A stretch of 64,000 nt of DNA from Anaerococcus vaginalis. Its GTDB lineage: Bacteria; Bacillota; Clostridia; Tissierellales; Peptoniphilaceae. The stretch covers positions 1 to 64,000 of the forward strand of contig JAGZMY010000004.1 in assembly GCA_018363915.1 (NCBI GenBank), read 5' to 3'. Made by a program: the position numbers and the translations under genes. Below, piece after piece: positions 15,804 through 24,919 of this stretch; position 1 is the stretch's first letter; the number at the start of each line of letters is the position of its first letter. The notes beneath the pieces are model-generated. The model was given only the letters and a program-made list of their open reading frames with translations. It was not told where the DNA came from and did not search any database.

Positions 15804-17684
15804 TTATTCCTCCTTTAAAAATATCTTCATAAATTTTATTTTATCGTCAGCTGTTAGCGATTCTGATATAAGATTTTTATTTGATAAAAAATTTCCGAGT
15901 TTCTCATAGTAAAATTTCATATCTCCTATATCTTTTCCGATTACCAAGCTATAAATAAGCCTAATTTTTCTACCGTTCCAATCTACCGGTTTTTTTAAGA
16001 TTATAATTATTGAATATGACTTTCCATCAACCTGGTCAAATATGTGTGGTATAGCAATATTATCAAAAGATGTTTGGCCCATCTTTTCTCTGTCTATCAA
16101 CTGTTTTAAAGCTTTATCATTTGAAAAATTTGATTTTGTAGAAATTTTTTCTGCTATATATTTTAGAACTTCATCCTTGTTTTTGAATAATCTATCTTTA
16201 ACAAATATTGAGTTTGAAAATATATTGTATATCTCATCTAGATTAGAATTCTCAAATGCTAATTTCAATTTATTTAAATCACTTTTTGAAAAAATAACAT
16301 CTACATATATAATTGACCTATCAAATTTATCGCTAATATTTACTGATGATATGATTAAATCATATCTATCAATATCAAATTTTTTTAAATTTCTAACATC
16401 TGTTGTTGCTATATTCTCAATATTTCCTTCAAATTGCTTCATAAGTTGTGATTTCATTATTTGAGCAGAAGAATTGCCTGATCCACATACTATAAGAATA
16501 TTTTTCTTATTAGATGAATTATTACCGATTGCAGCCATTATATGTAATGCAATATATCCTATTTCGTCATCTGATAATTTTGTCATATATTTATCATTTA
16601 TTATGTTTGAGCCGATTGTCGCTAACATAAAAGAAATCTTATCTTTTTTTATATCTTCAAGTATAGGATTTTTCATATTAAATCCATATTTTATCCTATA
16701 TATTAAAGGTCCAAGATGTGTTGCTAAAGCAAAATAAAATTCTATGTTTGATCTGAAATCATATTTTGATACCTTATATATCTCATCTATTATATCCTGA
16801 GATAACTTTAAGATTTCTGAAGATAATTTTTCTTGATCCCTAATTGTGTTTTTTGCAATTAAGTGCATGGTTATATATACTAATTCTTGATTTGGAATTT
16901 CTATTTCTAGTTTAGCTTTTAAGCTATCAACAATTTTATTTGCAATTTTGAATTCTTCGTATGAAACAAGCTTTTTTTCTACTGATTTTGGCAATTTTAC
17001 ATATTCTTTTTGCTTAATTCTTAATATAGAAATATAGATATGGATAACTAAATTTTTAAAATTAACATAAGGCATATAGTAATCTTCACCAAAATCTATA
17101 TTATCTACTATTTCTTGAATTTTATTAAAAAGCTCTTTATTTTCATCACCATCAAAAAGTTTTGGATCTACTCCTATTTCATTTTTTATTGCAAGTCTTA
17201 TATTTTTCTCGCTACCTTCAATTTTCATTCCATAATATGGTTTTGAAATTAAATCTAGCTTGTAATTATTCAAAGTTTTTTTTATTATTGGTAAATCTTT
17301 ATTTATTTGTGACTCACTTACATGAAAACTTTCAGCTAATTCATATTGCTTAATATATGAACTAGAAAATAAAAACATTCTCAAAATATTTTCGTATCTG
17401 CTATCTTTATCACCTCCACCTTGTTGAAAGTAAGCATATTTATACCAATCATTTTTTAGGAAACTTTTAAATTTATCTTGATCCTTAATTTTGAATTTAA
17501 ATCCCTTCCCTGTTTTAGACTCTATTATCGCTCCCTTATCTTTAATTACTAAGTTCAATAGATCTATCTCTTTTCTTATAGTTTTTGAAGATAATTCCAT
17601 TTCTTTTCCTATATCTTTAGAGGTGTGATAATCATAGTCTAAAGTTAAGTAGTCGAATATTTGTTTCATTCTTGTTTCAATCAT
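15804..17684 (-). CDS. PRD-containing transcriptional activator (LicR/MtlR type)
   Basis: The 626-residue regulator has an N-terminal DeoR/Mga-like HTH pair (about 1-160) and two PTS regulation domains (about 180-390). An EIIB-like domain follows with ILIVCGSGNSSAQIM near 395-410. A C-terminal EIIA (mannitol/fructose-type) domain has the IPH motif near residue 545. PTS phosphorylation of the PRD histidines and the EIIA/EIIB domains tunes such activators to sugar supply. The HTH end suggests DNA binding rather than RNA antitermination. It heads the PTS/fucosidase operon and probably activates it. The start follows GAGGTGG. Confidence 0.9.
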   Translation of the reverse strand: MIETRMKQIFDYLTLDYDYHTSKDIGKEMELSSKTIRKEIDLLNLVIKDKGAIIESKTGKGFKFKIKDQDKFKSFLKNDWYKYAYFQQGGGDKDSRYENILRMFLFSSSYIKQYELAESFHVSESQINKDLPIIKKTLNNYKLDLISKPYYGMKIEGSEKNIRLAIKNEIGVDPKLFDGDENKELFNKIQEIVDNIDFGEDYYMPYVNFKNLVIHIYISILRIKQKEYVKLPKSVEKKLVSYEEFKIANKIVDSLKAKLEIEIPNQELVYITMHLIAKNTIRDQEKLSSEILKLSQDIIDEIYKVSKYDFRSNIEFYFALATHLGPLIYRIKYGFNMKNPILEDIKKDKISFMLATIGSNIINDKYMTKLSDDEIGYIALHIMAAIGNNSSNKKNILIVCGSGNSSAQIMKSQLMKQFEGNIENIATTDVRNLKKFDIDRYDLIISSVNISDKFDRSIIYVDVIFSKSDLNKLKLAFENSNLDEIYNIFSNSIFVKDRLFKNKDEVLKYIAEKISTKSNFSNDKALKQLIDREKMGQTSFDNIAIPHIFDQVDGKSYSIIIILKKPVDWNGRKIRLIYSLVIGKDIGDMKFYYEKLGNFLSNKNLISESLTADDKIKFMKIFLKEE

Positions 17685-17769
17685 TTAACCACCTCGTATC
17701 AATATTATAATAATTAAAAAAACAAATCTCCACACAAACATTTTCCTCATACTTATGGAAGTTTGATTT

Positions 17770-17797
17770 TTGAATTATATAATTTCTCTAATATAAT
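17770..17797 (+). promoter_or_regulatory. promoter of the HAD phosphatase gene
   Basis: TTGAAT (17770-17775), a 16-bp spacer and TATAAT (17792-17797) lie ahead of AAAGGAG and the ATG at 17826. A weaker TATAAT for the divergent PRD gene lies at 17704-17709 on the minus strand. Confidence 0.6.
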
Positions 17798-17825
17798 TAT
17801 AAAATAAGAGAATAAAGGAGTAATT

Positions 17826-18641
17826 ATGAAAAAAATTATTGCAGTTGATATAGATGGTACTTTGTTAAATTCTAAAAGGCAGATTACTGAAAAAACTAAA
17901 AATGCTTTGATTAAGGCGCAAGAGCTTGGTCATATTGTTGTTATTGCATCTGGGCGTGATCCTCTTGGGGTTTATCCTTTTGCGGATATTTTGGAATTTG
18001 AAAAATATGGTGGGCTTATTTCTAATTTTAATGGTGGAAGAATTACTAATTATAAGACAAAGGATGTAATTATTAATCATCCTATGGATTTTGACCTTGC
18101 AAAAGAAATTTTGCAATTTAGTGAAAAAAATCTTTTTATGCACTATATTATTTACACTGAGGATAAAATTATTACAAGTTCTTCTAAAACTTACAAGCTT
18201 GAGGAAATTTGTCAAAAAGCCTTTACTCATTATGAAGTAATTGATGATTTGGCTTATAGTTTGGATTTTGCTCCTAATAAAATTTTATTTTCTCAAGATC
18301 CTAACTTGATTGATGATGATGCAAAAAAATTGATGGATAAATTTTCTGATAAAACTACTCAGGTAAAATCTACTCCTTATTTTTATGAAATTATGCCAAA
18401 GGGAATTGGCAAGGGAGAAAGTCTTGTTGAAATCGCCAAATATTTTGATATGGATATGAAAGATGTGATTGCTTTTGGCGATGAGGAGAACGATCAAACC
18501 ATGATTGAGATGGCAGGCCTTGGTGTGGTTATGGAAAATGGTGCTAATTTTATGAAAGAAAAAGCTGATTTTATTACAAAATCAAATGATGATGATGGAA
18601 TTGCTTACTATTTGGAAAAATTTGTTTTTAATGAAAAATAA
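17826..18641 (+). CDS. Cof-type HAD phosphatase
   Basis: A 271-residue HAD-superfamily IIB (Cof/YidA-like) hydrolase. Motif I is DIDGTLLNS, motif II is ASGRDPLG, the lysine is in GIGKGESL, and motif IV is FGDEENDQTMIEMAG. The cap domain lies between. Such enzymes dephosphorylate sugar phosphates, nucleotides or cofactors with broad specificity. It is monocistronic and divergent from the PTS operon. A sugar-phosphate substrate linked to that operon is possible but not shown. Confidence 0.88.
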   Translation: MKKIIAVDIDGTLLNSKRQITEKTKNALIKAQELGHIVVIASGRDPLGVYPFADILEFEKYGGLISNFNGGRITNYKTKDVIINHPMDFDLAKEILQFSEKNLFMHYIIYTEDKIITSSSKTYKLEEICQKAFTHYEVIDDLAYSLDFAPNKILFSQDPNLIDDDAKKLMDKFSDKTTQVKSTPYFYEIMPKGIGKGESLVEIAKYFDMDMKDVIAFGDEENDQTMIEMAGLGVVMENGANFMKEKADFITKSNDDDGIAYYLEKFVFNEK

Positions 18642-18663
18642 TTATAATTTTTGATTTTTTATT

Positions 18664-18710
18664 TGATTTGGGTATATTTTAATTGAGATATTTCGAAATA
18701 TATAAGGAGG
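18664..18710 (+). promoter_or_regulatory. ald promoter region with perfect dyad
   Basis: The perfect 14-bp palindrome ATATTTCGAAATAT (18688-18701) lies just before the AAGGAGG of ald. A TTGATT -35-like box (18664-18669) places the weak -10 element at the dyad. It may be an operator for an unidentified regulator. Confidence 0.45.
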
Positions 18711-18714
18711 AAAT

Positions 18715-19827
18715 ATGATAATAGGAATACCAAAAGAGATTAAGGACCAAGAATCTAGAGTTGCAACTGTGCCTGGCGCTGTTGCGGAATTAGTTAAAGC
18801 TGGTCATGAAGTTTTAATTGAAAATAATGCCGGTTTAAATTCTGGTATTACAAATAAAGATTATGAAGATGTTGGCGCAAAAATTGTCGATTCAGCAAAA
18901 GACGTTTGGGAAAAATCTGATATTGTTTACAAGGTAAAAGAGCCTTTAAAAGAAGAATATAAATATTTAAGAGAAGGTTTGATTTTATATACTTATCTCC
19001 ACCTTGCAAGTAATGAAGAATTAACAAAAGAATTAGTCGATAAAAAAGTTACAGGCATAGCTTATGAAACTTTAAAACTTGATAACAAATTACCACTTCT
19101 AGCTCCTATGAGTGAAATTGCTGGAAGAATGGCTGTTCAAGAAGGTGCAAGATATTTAACAAAGCCTGAAGGCGGAAGAGGAATTTTACTTCAAGGAGTT
19201 CCAGGAGTAAGACCTGCTCACGTTGTAATTGTTGGAGCTGGTACTGTAGGAGCTGGTGCTGTAAGAATTGCTGTAGGAATGGGTGCAAGAGTTACAGTTT
19301 TAGATGTAAATATTGACGCTTTGAGCAGATTACAAGATATTTTCCCAGATAAAATAGAAACACTTTATTCAAATCCTATAAATATTGAAGATTCTGTTAA
19401 AGATGCAGATTTAGTAATCTCCACAGTTTTAATTCCAGGAAGACGTGCTCCTCAACTTATAAAAGAAGATATAGTAAAACAAATGAAAGATGGCTCAGTA
19501 ATAGTTGACGTTGCAATCGACCAAGGTGGTTCAACAGATATTACAAAAGGACATCCAACAAGCCACACCGATCCAGTTTTTGTAAAACACGGAGTAATTC
19601 ATTATGCTGTTGCAAATATTCCAGGAGCAGTTGCTATGACATCAACTTATGCCCTATCAAATGCAACAACTAAATATATAAAAACAATAGCAAATCTTGG
19701 ACTAAAAAATGCCTGCGAAAAATCTCCAGAAATAATTTCTGCAGTTAATACCTACGATGGATATGTTACAAACGAAGGAATAGCAGAAGATAACGGCTAC
19801 GAATATAAAGAATTAAATATAAAATAG
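18715..19827 (+). CDS. ald: alanine dehydrogenase
   Basis: A 370-residue NAD-dependent alanine dehydrogenase of normal length. It starts MIIGIPKEIKDQESRVA and includes the substrate lysine region YKVKEPLKEEY, the SEIAGRMAVQEGA segment, the Rossmann motif VIVGAGTVGAGAV and HTDPVFVKHGVIHYAVANIPGAV. It interconverts L-alanine and pyruvate plus ammonia. This fits amino-acid fermentation or nitrogen disposal in anaerobic cocci. It is monocistronic, with a strong AAGGAGG and a long terminator. Confidence 0.97.
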   Translation: MIIGIPKEIKDQESRVATVPGAVAELVKAGHEVLIENNAGLNSGITNKDYEDVGAKIVDSAKDVWEKSDIVYKVKEPLKEEYKYLREGLILYTYLHLASNEELTKELVDKKVTGIAYETLKLDNKLPLLAPMSEIAGRMAVQEGARYLTKPEGGRGILLQGVPGVRPAHVVIVGAGTVGAGAVRIAVGMGARVTVLDVNIDALSRLQDIFPDKIETLYSNPINIEDSVKDADLVISTVLIPGRRAPQLIKEDIVKQMKDGSVIVDVAIDQGGSTDITKGHPTSHTDPVFVKHGVIHYAVANIPGAVAMTSTYALSNATTKYIKTIANLGLKNACEKSPEIISAVNTYDGYVTNEGIAEDNGYEYKELNIK

Positions 19828-19834
19828 AAATTAA

Positions 19835-19880
19835 AAAGGGACTGTTTGAAAATGAAATAATCATTTCAAACAGTCCCTTT
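19835..19880. terminator. bidirectional terminator of ald and the SdpI-family gene
   Basis: Perfect 17-bp arms lie at 19835-19851 (AAAGGGACTGTTTGAAA) and 19864-19880. On the plus strand the hairpin ends ald transcripts. On the minus strand its arm also encodes the last residues and stop codon of the SdpI-family gene. Confidence 0.92.
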
Positions 19881-20210
19881 CTTATTCACAAAATATAATT
19901 TTATTTCACTAAGCACACTAATCAAAATCAAAAAAACAATTTGAATTCCAACTAAAATCAAAACAATTTTATCATTCAAATCATATTTGTAAAAAACAAA
20001 CAAGGTCATAGCCATACTAATTATCCCAAAAATCAAAGACAATTTGCTAGCATAAAGATTTCCAATTTCCCAATTTTTTTCATTTTTCATAGAAAGCCTA
20101 GTCCTAAAACCAGACCACTTAGAAATTTTTTTATAAGCCTTGTTCTTTAAGAAAAAATACATAAAAAAGAAAGAAATAGGAATAATCAAACATACAAAAA
20201 ATAAAAACAT
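19866..20210 (-). CDS. SdpI-family membrane protein
   Basis: A 114-residue integral membrane protein with three hydrophobic segments. Between the first two is the family motif WSGFRTRLSMKNEKNWEIGN, typical of SdpI/YhfL-type proteins. Family members include an immunity protein for a killing factor, but most are uncharacterised. The ATG at 20210 follows GGAGG; a TTG 12 bp earlier is inside the SD context and was rejected. The last codons lie within the terminator arm. No toxin gene is adjacent. Confidence 0.78.
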   Translation of the reverse strand: MFLFFVCLIIPISFFFMYFFLKNKAYKKISKWSGFRTRLSMKNEKNWEIGNLYASKLSLIFGIISMAMTLFVFYKYDLNDKIVLILVGIQIVFLILISVLSEIKLYFVNKKGTV

Positions 20211-20287
20211 ACCACCCTCCAAGTTTTATTACTTTACTTATACCCAAAATATACTATATTTTAAATTTCTTATATACACTTATAAAA

Positions 20288-20313
20288 AAAGAAGTAGAAA
20301 GCTCTACTTCTTT
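20288..20313 (-). terminator. terminator of the acid-sugar operon
   Basis: Perfect arms AAAGAAGTAGA (20288-20298) and TCTACTTCTTT (20303-20313). On the minus strand they are followed by a T run. It lies 28 bp past the OtnC-like stop codon. Confidence 0.9.
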
Positions 20314-20340
20314 AAATTCTCTTATTTACTTATAAAATGA

Positions 20341-20913
20341 TTATAAACTTAGTAAATAAGCATTTTTCGCTGATTCTTCAATTTCTTCAATCATGTAAAA
20401 AGCTTCTTCAATGCTTTCTCCTACTACAATCACTCCGTGGTTTTCCATAACATAGGCCTTTATATTTTTATCAATACTTTTCTTTAATTCGTCAAAAAGT
20501 TCCTGGCTACCTGGATCCTTATATTTTACCCAACCCAAATCTCCAACTTTAATTTTTAAATATGGAGTCTTACATTTTAAGTCAATAGTTTTATCTTCAG
20601 ATTCTAGAATACAAGACCAATATGTTATAAAAGTACTGTGAGTGTGGATTACACACTTATATTTCTCATCTATATCATATAATAATTTATGCATTGGGTA
20701 TTCTTTACTTGGTTTATTGTCAGAAATAACCTTATCGTTTTTCAAAACAGAAAAACTATCTTCATTCATATTTCCAAAACATGATCCTGTTTTTGACACA
20801 TATATTAAATCTTTATCTTTAAAACTAATATTTGCTGTTGAACCAGAAACTTTATTTCTATCAAACAGGGCCTTTGAAACCCAAATTAAATCTTTTAAAT
20901 CTTTTTCTTTCAT
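20341..20913 (-). CDS. otnC: class II aldolase-family decarboxylase (OtnC-like)
   Basis: A 190-residue class II aldolase/adducin protein. Metal-site features are the TGSCFG and KEYPMH region, IHTHSTF (HxH) and VMENHGVIVVG. Next to a DUF1537 kinase, such proteins act as 3-oxo-tetronate 4-phosphate decarboxylases giving dihydroxyacetone phosphate and CO2. The start lies 2 bp after the kinase stop codon. It ends the operon. The alternative is an aldolase acting on another acid-sugar phosphate, but the context favours OtnC. Confidence 0.82.
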   Translation of the reverse strand: MKEKDLKDLIWVSKALFDRNKVSGSTANISFKDKDLIYVSKTGSCFGNMNEDSFSVLKNDKVISDNKPSKEYPMHKLLYDIDEKYKCVIHTHSTFITYWSCILESEDKTIDLKCKTPYLKIKVGDLGWVKYKDPGSQELFDELKKSIDKNIKAYVMENHGVIVVGESIEEAFYMIEEIEESAKNAYLLSL

Positions 20914-20915
20914 TT

Positions 20916-22178
20916 TTAACCTACTATCATCTCATAAGTTTTATTGAAAAAATCTTCCTTACCAAAGTTACCTGATTTCAAAACCAGTCTTACTTTATCA
21001 TCATTTACCGGCATTAAAATCGGAACTCCAGCTGCAACACTTTCACCTATATAATAAGTTTTAAAACCTAAAGTAGATGTTGCAACTCCACTAGTTTCGC
21101 CTCCAGCTATAATAAAGTTCTTAAAATCTTGGTCAAGTGCCTCTTTTGTTAATGATTCATACACTTTTTCTAAGTTTTCAGTTATATTTTCTTGACCATA
21201 TTCTTTTTGTAATTTATCCAAAGTAAGAGCATCATCACTACTATAAAACATTACTTTGTCATCAACTTCTTCTAAAAGTTTTTCTATATAGGCGCTTGGT
21301 TCTTTCATCAAACTATCAATATCTATTTTGACCTTGTTAAATTTAAAATTATCGATTTGCTTTAAGGTCATTTTTGAACAAGAACCTACTATATAAATTA
21401 TTTTTCCTTTATTTTTGCTTTCTAAATCAAATTTATCTATGTCTTTTTCTCTTTTGATTTTTTTAGAAATCGCAGTGTTTAATCCACTTCCACCAGTTAG
21501 TAATTTTAAATCACCAAAAGCATCTATGATAAGGTCATCATCACCTTCTTCAAAATAATCTGGAACAAGATAAAACTTCTCTTTTCGATCTTTTTGGGAT
21601 TTAAATATCTTAGTTATTTCTTCTTTTCCTTTATTTAAAAGATCTCTAGAAATATTTATTGTTTTATACTTACCTTGATCTTTCATGAGTTCACTAATTC
21701 TACTATCCCACATTGGATTTAATGGATGGTCTTTCATATGACTTTTGTGAAGCTCTAGACCATCTACATACAACTTCCCATCTTTTATTTCTCTTCCATT
21801 TACTGGTAAAGCTGGTTCCAAAATTGTATATTTTTGATCCATTTTTTCTAATAAAAAGTCTGTAATAGGCCCTATATTTCCTTTTGGTGTAGAATCAAAT
21901 GTAGAACAATATTTATAAAATATTTTTTCAGTATTTTTATTACATAGATACTCATATGCCTTATCTACTTTTTCTAAGGCTAAATCTTTTTTCTCACTTC
22001 TGATTTTTAATGCTATTACAAGAACCGCATCTTTGTTTAGAATATTATTTAAATTTTCATCATTTTCATCAGGCACTCCATTACTTAAAACAGTCCTGAT
22101 TTTATTTTCTGCAAAAAATGAGGCTGCATCGCTAGCACCAGAAAAGTCATCTGCTATTACACCTAATAATATACTCAT
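20916..22178 (-). CDS. otnK: four-carbon acid sugar kinase (OtnK, DUF1537 family)
   Basis: The 420-residue protein starts MSILLGVIADDFSGASDAA, the DUF1537 N-terminal signature. The C-terminal nucleotide-binding part has GSCSKMTLKQI and FIIAGGETSGVATSTLG. The family phosphorylates 3-oxo-tetronates (or tetronates) at O4. The strong SD AAGGAGG supports the start. It lies between the TRAP transporter genes and the OtnC-like decarboxylase. No OtnI-type isomerase gene is in the operon, which matters for the pathway (see findings). Confidence 0.92.
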   Translation of the reverse strand: MSILLGVIADDFSGASDAASFFAENKIRTVLSNGVPDENDENLNNILNKDAVLVIALKIRSEKKDLALEKVDKAYEYLCNKNTEKIFYKYCSTFDSTPKGNIGPITDFLLEKMDQKYTILEPALPVNGREIKDGKLYVDGLELHKSHMKDHPLNPMWDSRISELMKDQGKYKTINISRDLLNKGKEEITKIFKSQKDRKEKFYLVPDYFEEGDDDLIIDAFGDLKLLTGGSGLNTAISKKIKREKDIDKFDLESKNKGKIIYIVGSCSKMTLKQIDNFKFNKVKIDIDSLMKEPSAYIEKLLEEVDDKVMFYSSDDALTLDKLQKEYGQENITENLEKVYESLTKEALDQDFKNFIIAGGETSGVATSTLGFKTYYIGESVAAGVPILMPVNDDKVRLVLKSGNFGKEDFFNKTYEMIVG

Positions 22179-22191
22179 CTAATCCTCCTTC

Positions 22192-23451
22192 TTAACTTAA
22201 TGTTAGTATAGGGAATAAGGCTACAAAAATTGCAATAGCAATCATAATAAACCAAAATGGCATTAATGATTTTGAAATTTTTTCTATTGATATTTTTGAT
22301 ATATTACTTACAACATATAAAGCTGTTCCAACAGGGGGAGTTAGTAAGCCAACTGTTAATAAAATTACCATAAAAACACCAAATTGCACTGGATTTATTC
22401 CAATTGAACTCGCAATTGGATATAAAATTGGTGATAACATCATTATTGCAGGACTACTATCTATAAACATCCCAACTATTAATAATAAAAATGACATTAA
22501 TAATATCAATGCTAATTTATTATCGGTTAATGATATTATAAACATAGAAACTCTTTGAGGAATTTCATTTGATGCCAAAAACCAAGTTAATGCACTTGTT
22601 GCACATATAATTAATGTGATCGCTGCTGTAGATAAAGCTGCATCAAGACATATTGATTTTAAATCTTTTAATTTTATATCTTTATATACAAAAATACTAA
22701 TTATTAGTGCATACATTGATACAATTGCTCCACCCTCTGTAGGTGTAAAGATTCCTCCTCTGATTCCTACAATTATAATTATAGGCATAAATAGTGCAAA
22801 AATAGAATCCTTAAATTTTTTTATTTTTTCTTCCTTGCTAATATTATTTTCTTTAGGGTAATTGTTTTTTGTTGCAATAAAGTGGCAATATAGTAAAAAA
22901 CATAAGCCTATTAAAACACCAGGTATTAATCCTCCCATAAACAAATCACCTATTGATGTTTGAGTGCTGACTCCGTATACAATTAGAGCAATACTTGGGG
23001 GAATTATCAATCCAATACTTCCTGATGATGCAATTACTGCTGCAGAAAATCCTTGATCATAATTTCTATCTTTCATTTCTGGAAATAGTATTGAACCTAA
23101 AGCTGCAGTATCTGCTACTCCTGATCCTGAAATACCTCCCATAACTATTCCAGTTACAGTTACTACCTTTGCCAAAGCTCCTCTTGATTTATAAAAAATT
23201 ACCAAAGCAAAATCTATTAATCTTTTGGTAATAGTTCCTTTACTCATTATTGAACCTGCAAACATAAATAATGGTATGGCCATCAAAGAAAATGAGTCAA
23301 TTGCTGTAAAAAATCTTTGAGAAATTAAGGCTAAAGGTTCTTGTTGAATAATTAAACCTGATAAAGTAGATAAAATTATTGCAAATCCAACTGGCAATCC
23401 TAAAAATAAGAATAATAGGAATATTAAAATCAGCAAAATATTATTAATCAT
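22192..23451 (-). CDS. dctM: TRAP transporter large permease (DctM)
   Basis: A 419-residue, 12-13-segment membrane protein. It has the DctM signatures LGLPVGFAIILS, MAIPLFMFAG, GGISGSGVADTAALGSILFPEM, SGSIGLIIPPSIALIVYG and LLTPPVGTALYVVS. It is the transporting subunit of a sodium-driven TRAP importer for carboxylates or acid sugars. It overlaps the small-subunit gene by 8 bp and is followed by otnK. Confidence 0.96.
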   Translation of the reverse strand: MINNILLILIFLLFLFLGLPVGFAIILSTLSGLIIQQEPLALISQRFFTAIDSFSLMAIPLFMFAGSIMSKGTITKRLIDFALVIFYKSRGALAKVVTVTGIVMGGISGSGVADTAALGSILFPEMKDRNYDQGFSAAVIASSGSIGLIIPPSIALIVYGVSTQTSIGDLFMGGLIPGVLIGLCFLLYCHFIATKNNYPKENNISKEEKIKKFKDSIFALFMPIIIIVGIRGGIFTPTEGGAIVSMYALIISIFVYKDIKLKDLKSICLDAALSTAAITLIICATSALTWFLASNEIPQRVSMFIISLTDNKLALILLMSFLLLIVGMFIDSSPAIMMLSPILYPIASSIGINPVQFGVFMVILLTVGLLTPPVGTALYVVSNISKISIEKISKSLMPFWFIMIAIAIFVALFPILTLS

Positions 23452-23917
23452 TATCTACCATCCCTTCTTTTGTAAATATCTTCTCAATAGAGAATATACT
23501 GATTAGTACACCTGAAACTGGTATTACTAGATAGACTAAAAACATAGGAACTCCCAATGTGGCAGAGCTTTGATGAACTCCTAGGTTCATTAAAACAATT
23601 CCTCCATATGTCATTATTATTCCAATAATACAAGTTAAGCTATAATTTAGCCTAGAAATTATTTGTTTTCTATCTTCACTCATTCTATCTGTTAAAATAC
23701 TTAACGCTATGTGACTTTTTGTCCTAACTGCATCTGCTATTGCTAAAAATGAAATCCAAACAAATAAATATCTTGACAACTCTTCTGACCAAACAAGAGG
23801 ACTATTAAATATATATCTTGATATAACTTGAAGAAAAATAATTAAAGTCATTGCAAATATAGCCGCAGATAAGAAAATATTTATTAACTTTTGGATTAAG
23901 TCTAAAGTTTTTTTCAT
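23444..23917 (-). CDS. dctQ: TRAP transporter small permease (DctQ)
   Basis: A 157-residue protein with four hydrophobic segments. The family's SPLVWSEELSRYLFVW and KSHIALSILTDRM motifs are present. It links the binding protein to the large permease. Its ATG lies 2 bp after the stop of the binding-protein gene, and its own SD lies within that gene's last codons. Confidence 0.94.
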   Translation of the reverse strand: MKKTLDLIQKLINIFLSAAIFAMTLIIFLQVISRYIFNSPLVWSEELSRYLFVWISFLAIADAVRTKSHIALSILTDRMSEDRKQIISRLNYSLTCIIGIIMTYGGIVLMNLGVHQSSATLGVPMFLVYLVIPVSGVLISIFSIEKIFTKEGMVDND

Positions 23918-23918
23918 A

Positions 23919-24908
23919 CTAATTTCCTTTGCTTTCTAAAATCTTTTGATATAATTCTTTATCAATTGAATTTGCATATTTTTCTGCTATTGGCATAGCT
24001 TTACTTCTAAATGATTCCCTATCAGGTTTAGTAACTTTCATGCCATCTTCTTGCATTTGTTTTAACATTTCATCTGTAACTTTTTTAACTTCTTCATTTT
24101 GATATTCTGCCGCTACTTTAGAAGCATCTTTTATTATTTTTCTCTCATCCTTATTTAAAGATTTCCAAGTTGATTCACTGAATGAAAATGTTACATATTC
24201 ATATTTGTGTGCTGTTAATGATATATTTGATTGAACTTCTTGCATCCTTCCACTAAACATAAATGGAATAGGATTTTCTTCAGCTTCAATAACGTTTTGA
24301 CTCAAAGCAGTATAAACTTCACCCCAAGCCATTGTTGTTGGAGATGCTCCTAAGCCTTCCCAAACAACTTTCATAGCTTCAATTTCTGGAATTCTAATTT
24401 TTAATCCCTTAATATCGTCAACATTTTTTATTTCTTTGTTTGAACTAATATGTCTAGGACCCCTATCCCAAAAATCTAAAACTCTTATTCCCGATTTTTC
24501 TCTTAATCTATCACACATTATTTGACCAACTTCACCGTTTACTACATTTTTATAATGAGTTTCATCGTCAAAAATATAAGGTATTTCTAATAAATTGAAA
24601 GAATGTTCAAAGTTACTTAGTACTCCAGCGATTAAGCCTATATCAATAGATCCTATTTGCATCCCTTCAACTATATCCCTATCTCCACCCAAGGTTGAGT
24701 TTGGATAAATTTTTACTTCTATTTTACCATTAGAATTTTTTTCAACTTCTTCTTTAAATTTCAAACTAGCTTTATGCCATAAATCAGATTCAGATTGAAT
24801 ATGGCATAGCTTTAATACTTTAACATCTTTTTCTTTATTTCCGCAAGAAACAAAGAAAAGTGATAAAAATATTATTACTAAACTATAAAGAGCATGTTTC
24901 TTTTTCAT
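23919..24908 (-). CDS. dctP: TRAP transporter substrate-binding lipoprotein (DctP)
   Basis: A 329-residue protein with a lipoprotein signal (LYSLVIIFLSLFFVSC; Cys22). The DctP fold is shown by YPNSTLGGDRDIVEGMQIGSID, GLKIRIPE, and the TTMAWGEVYTALSQNVIEAEENP segment. The Arg of RIPE usually binds the ligand carboxylate, fitting an acid-sugar substrate. It is a monomeric extracellular receptor tethered to the membrane. SD AAAGGGG precedes the ATG. Confidence 0.95.
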   Translation of the reverse strand: MKKKHALYSLVIIFLSLFFVSCGNKEKDVKVLKLCHIQSESDLWHKASLKFKEEVEKNSNGKIEVKIYPNSTLGGDRDIVEGMQIGSIDIGLIAGVLSNFEHSFNLLEIPYIFDDETHYKNVVNGEVGQIMCDRLREKSGIRVLDFWDRGPRHISSNKEIKNVDDIKGLKIRIPEIEAMKVVWEGLGASPTTMAWGEVYTALSQNVIEAEENPIPFMFSGRMQEVQSNISLTAHKYEYVTFSFSESTWKSLNKDERKIIKDASKVAAEYQNEEVKKVTDEMLKQMQEDGMKVTKPDRESFRSKAMPIAEKYANSIDKELYQKILESKGN

Positions 24909-24919
24909 AATTAACCCCT

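Noticed and set aside
19866..20210. Toxin-immunity pair with the SdpI-family protein
   Set aside because: No small toxin gene (SdpC-like) or processing genes are adjacent; most SdpI-family proteins are unrelated to immunity.
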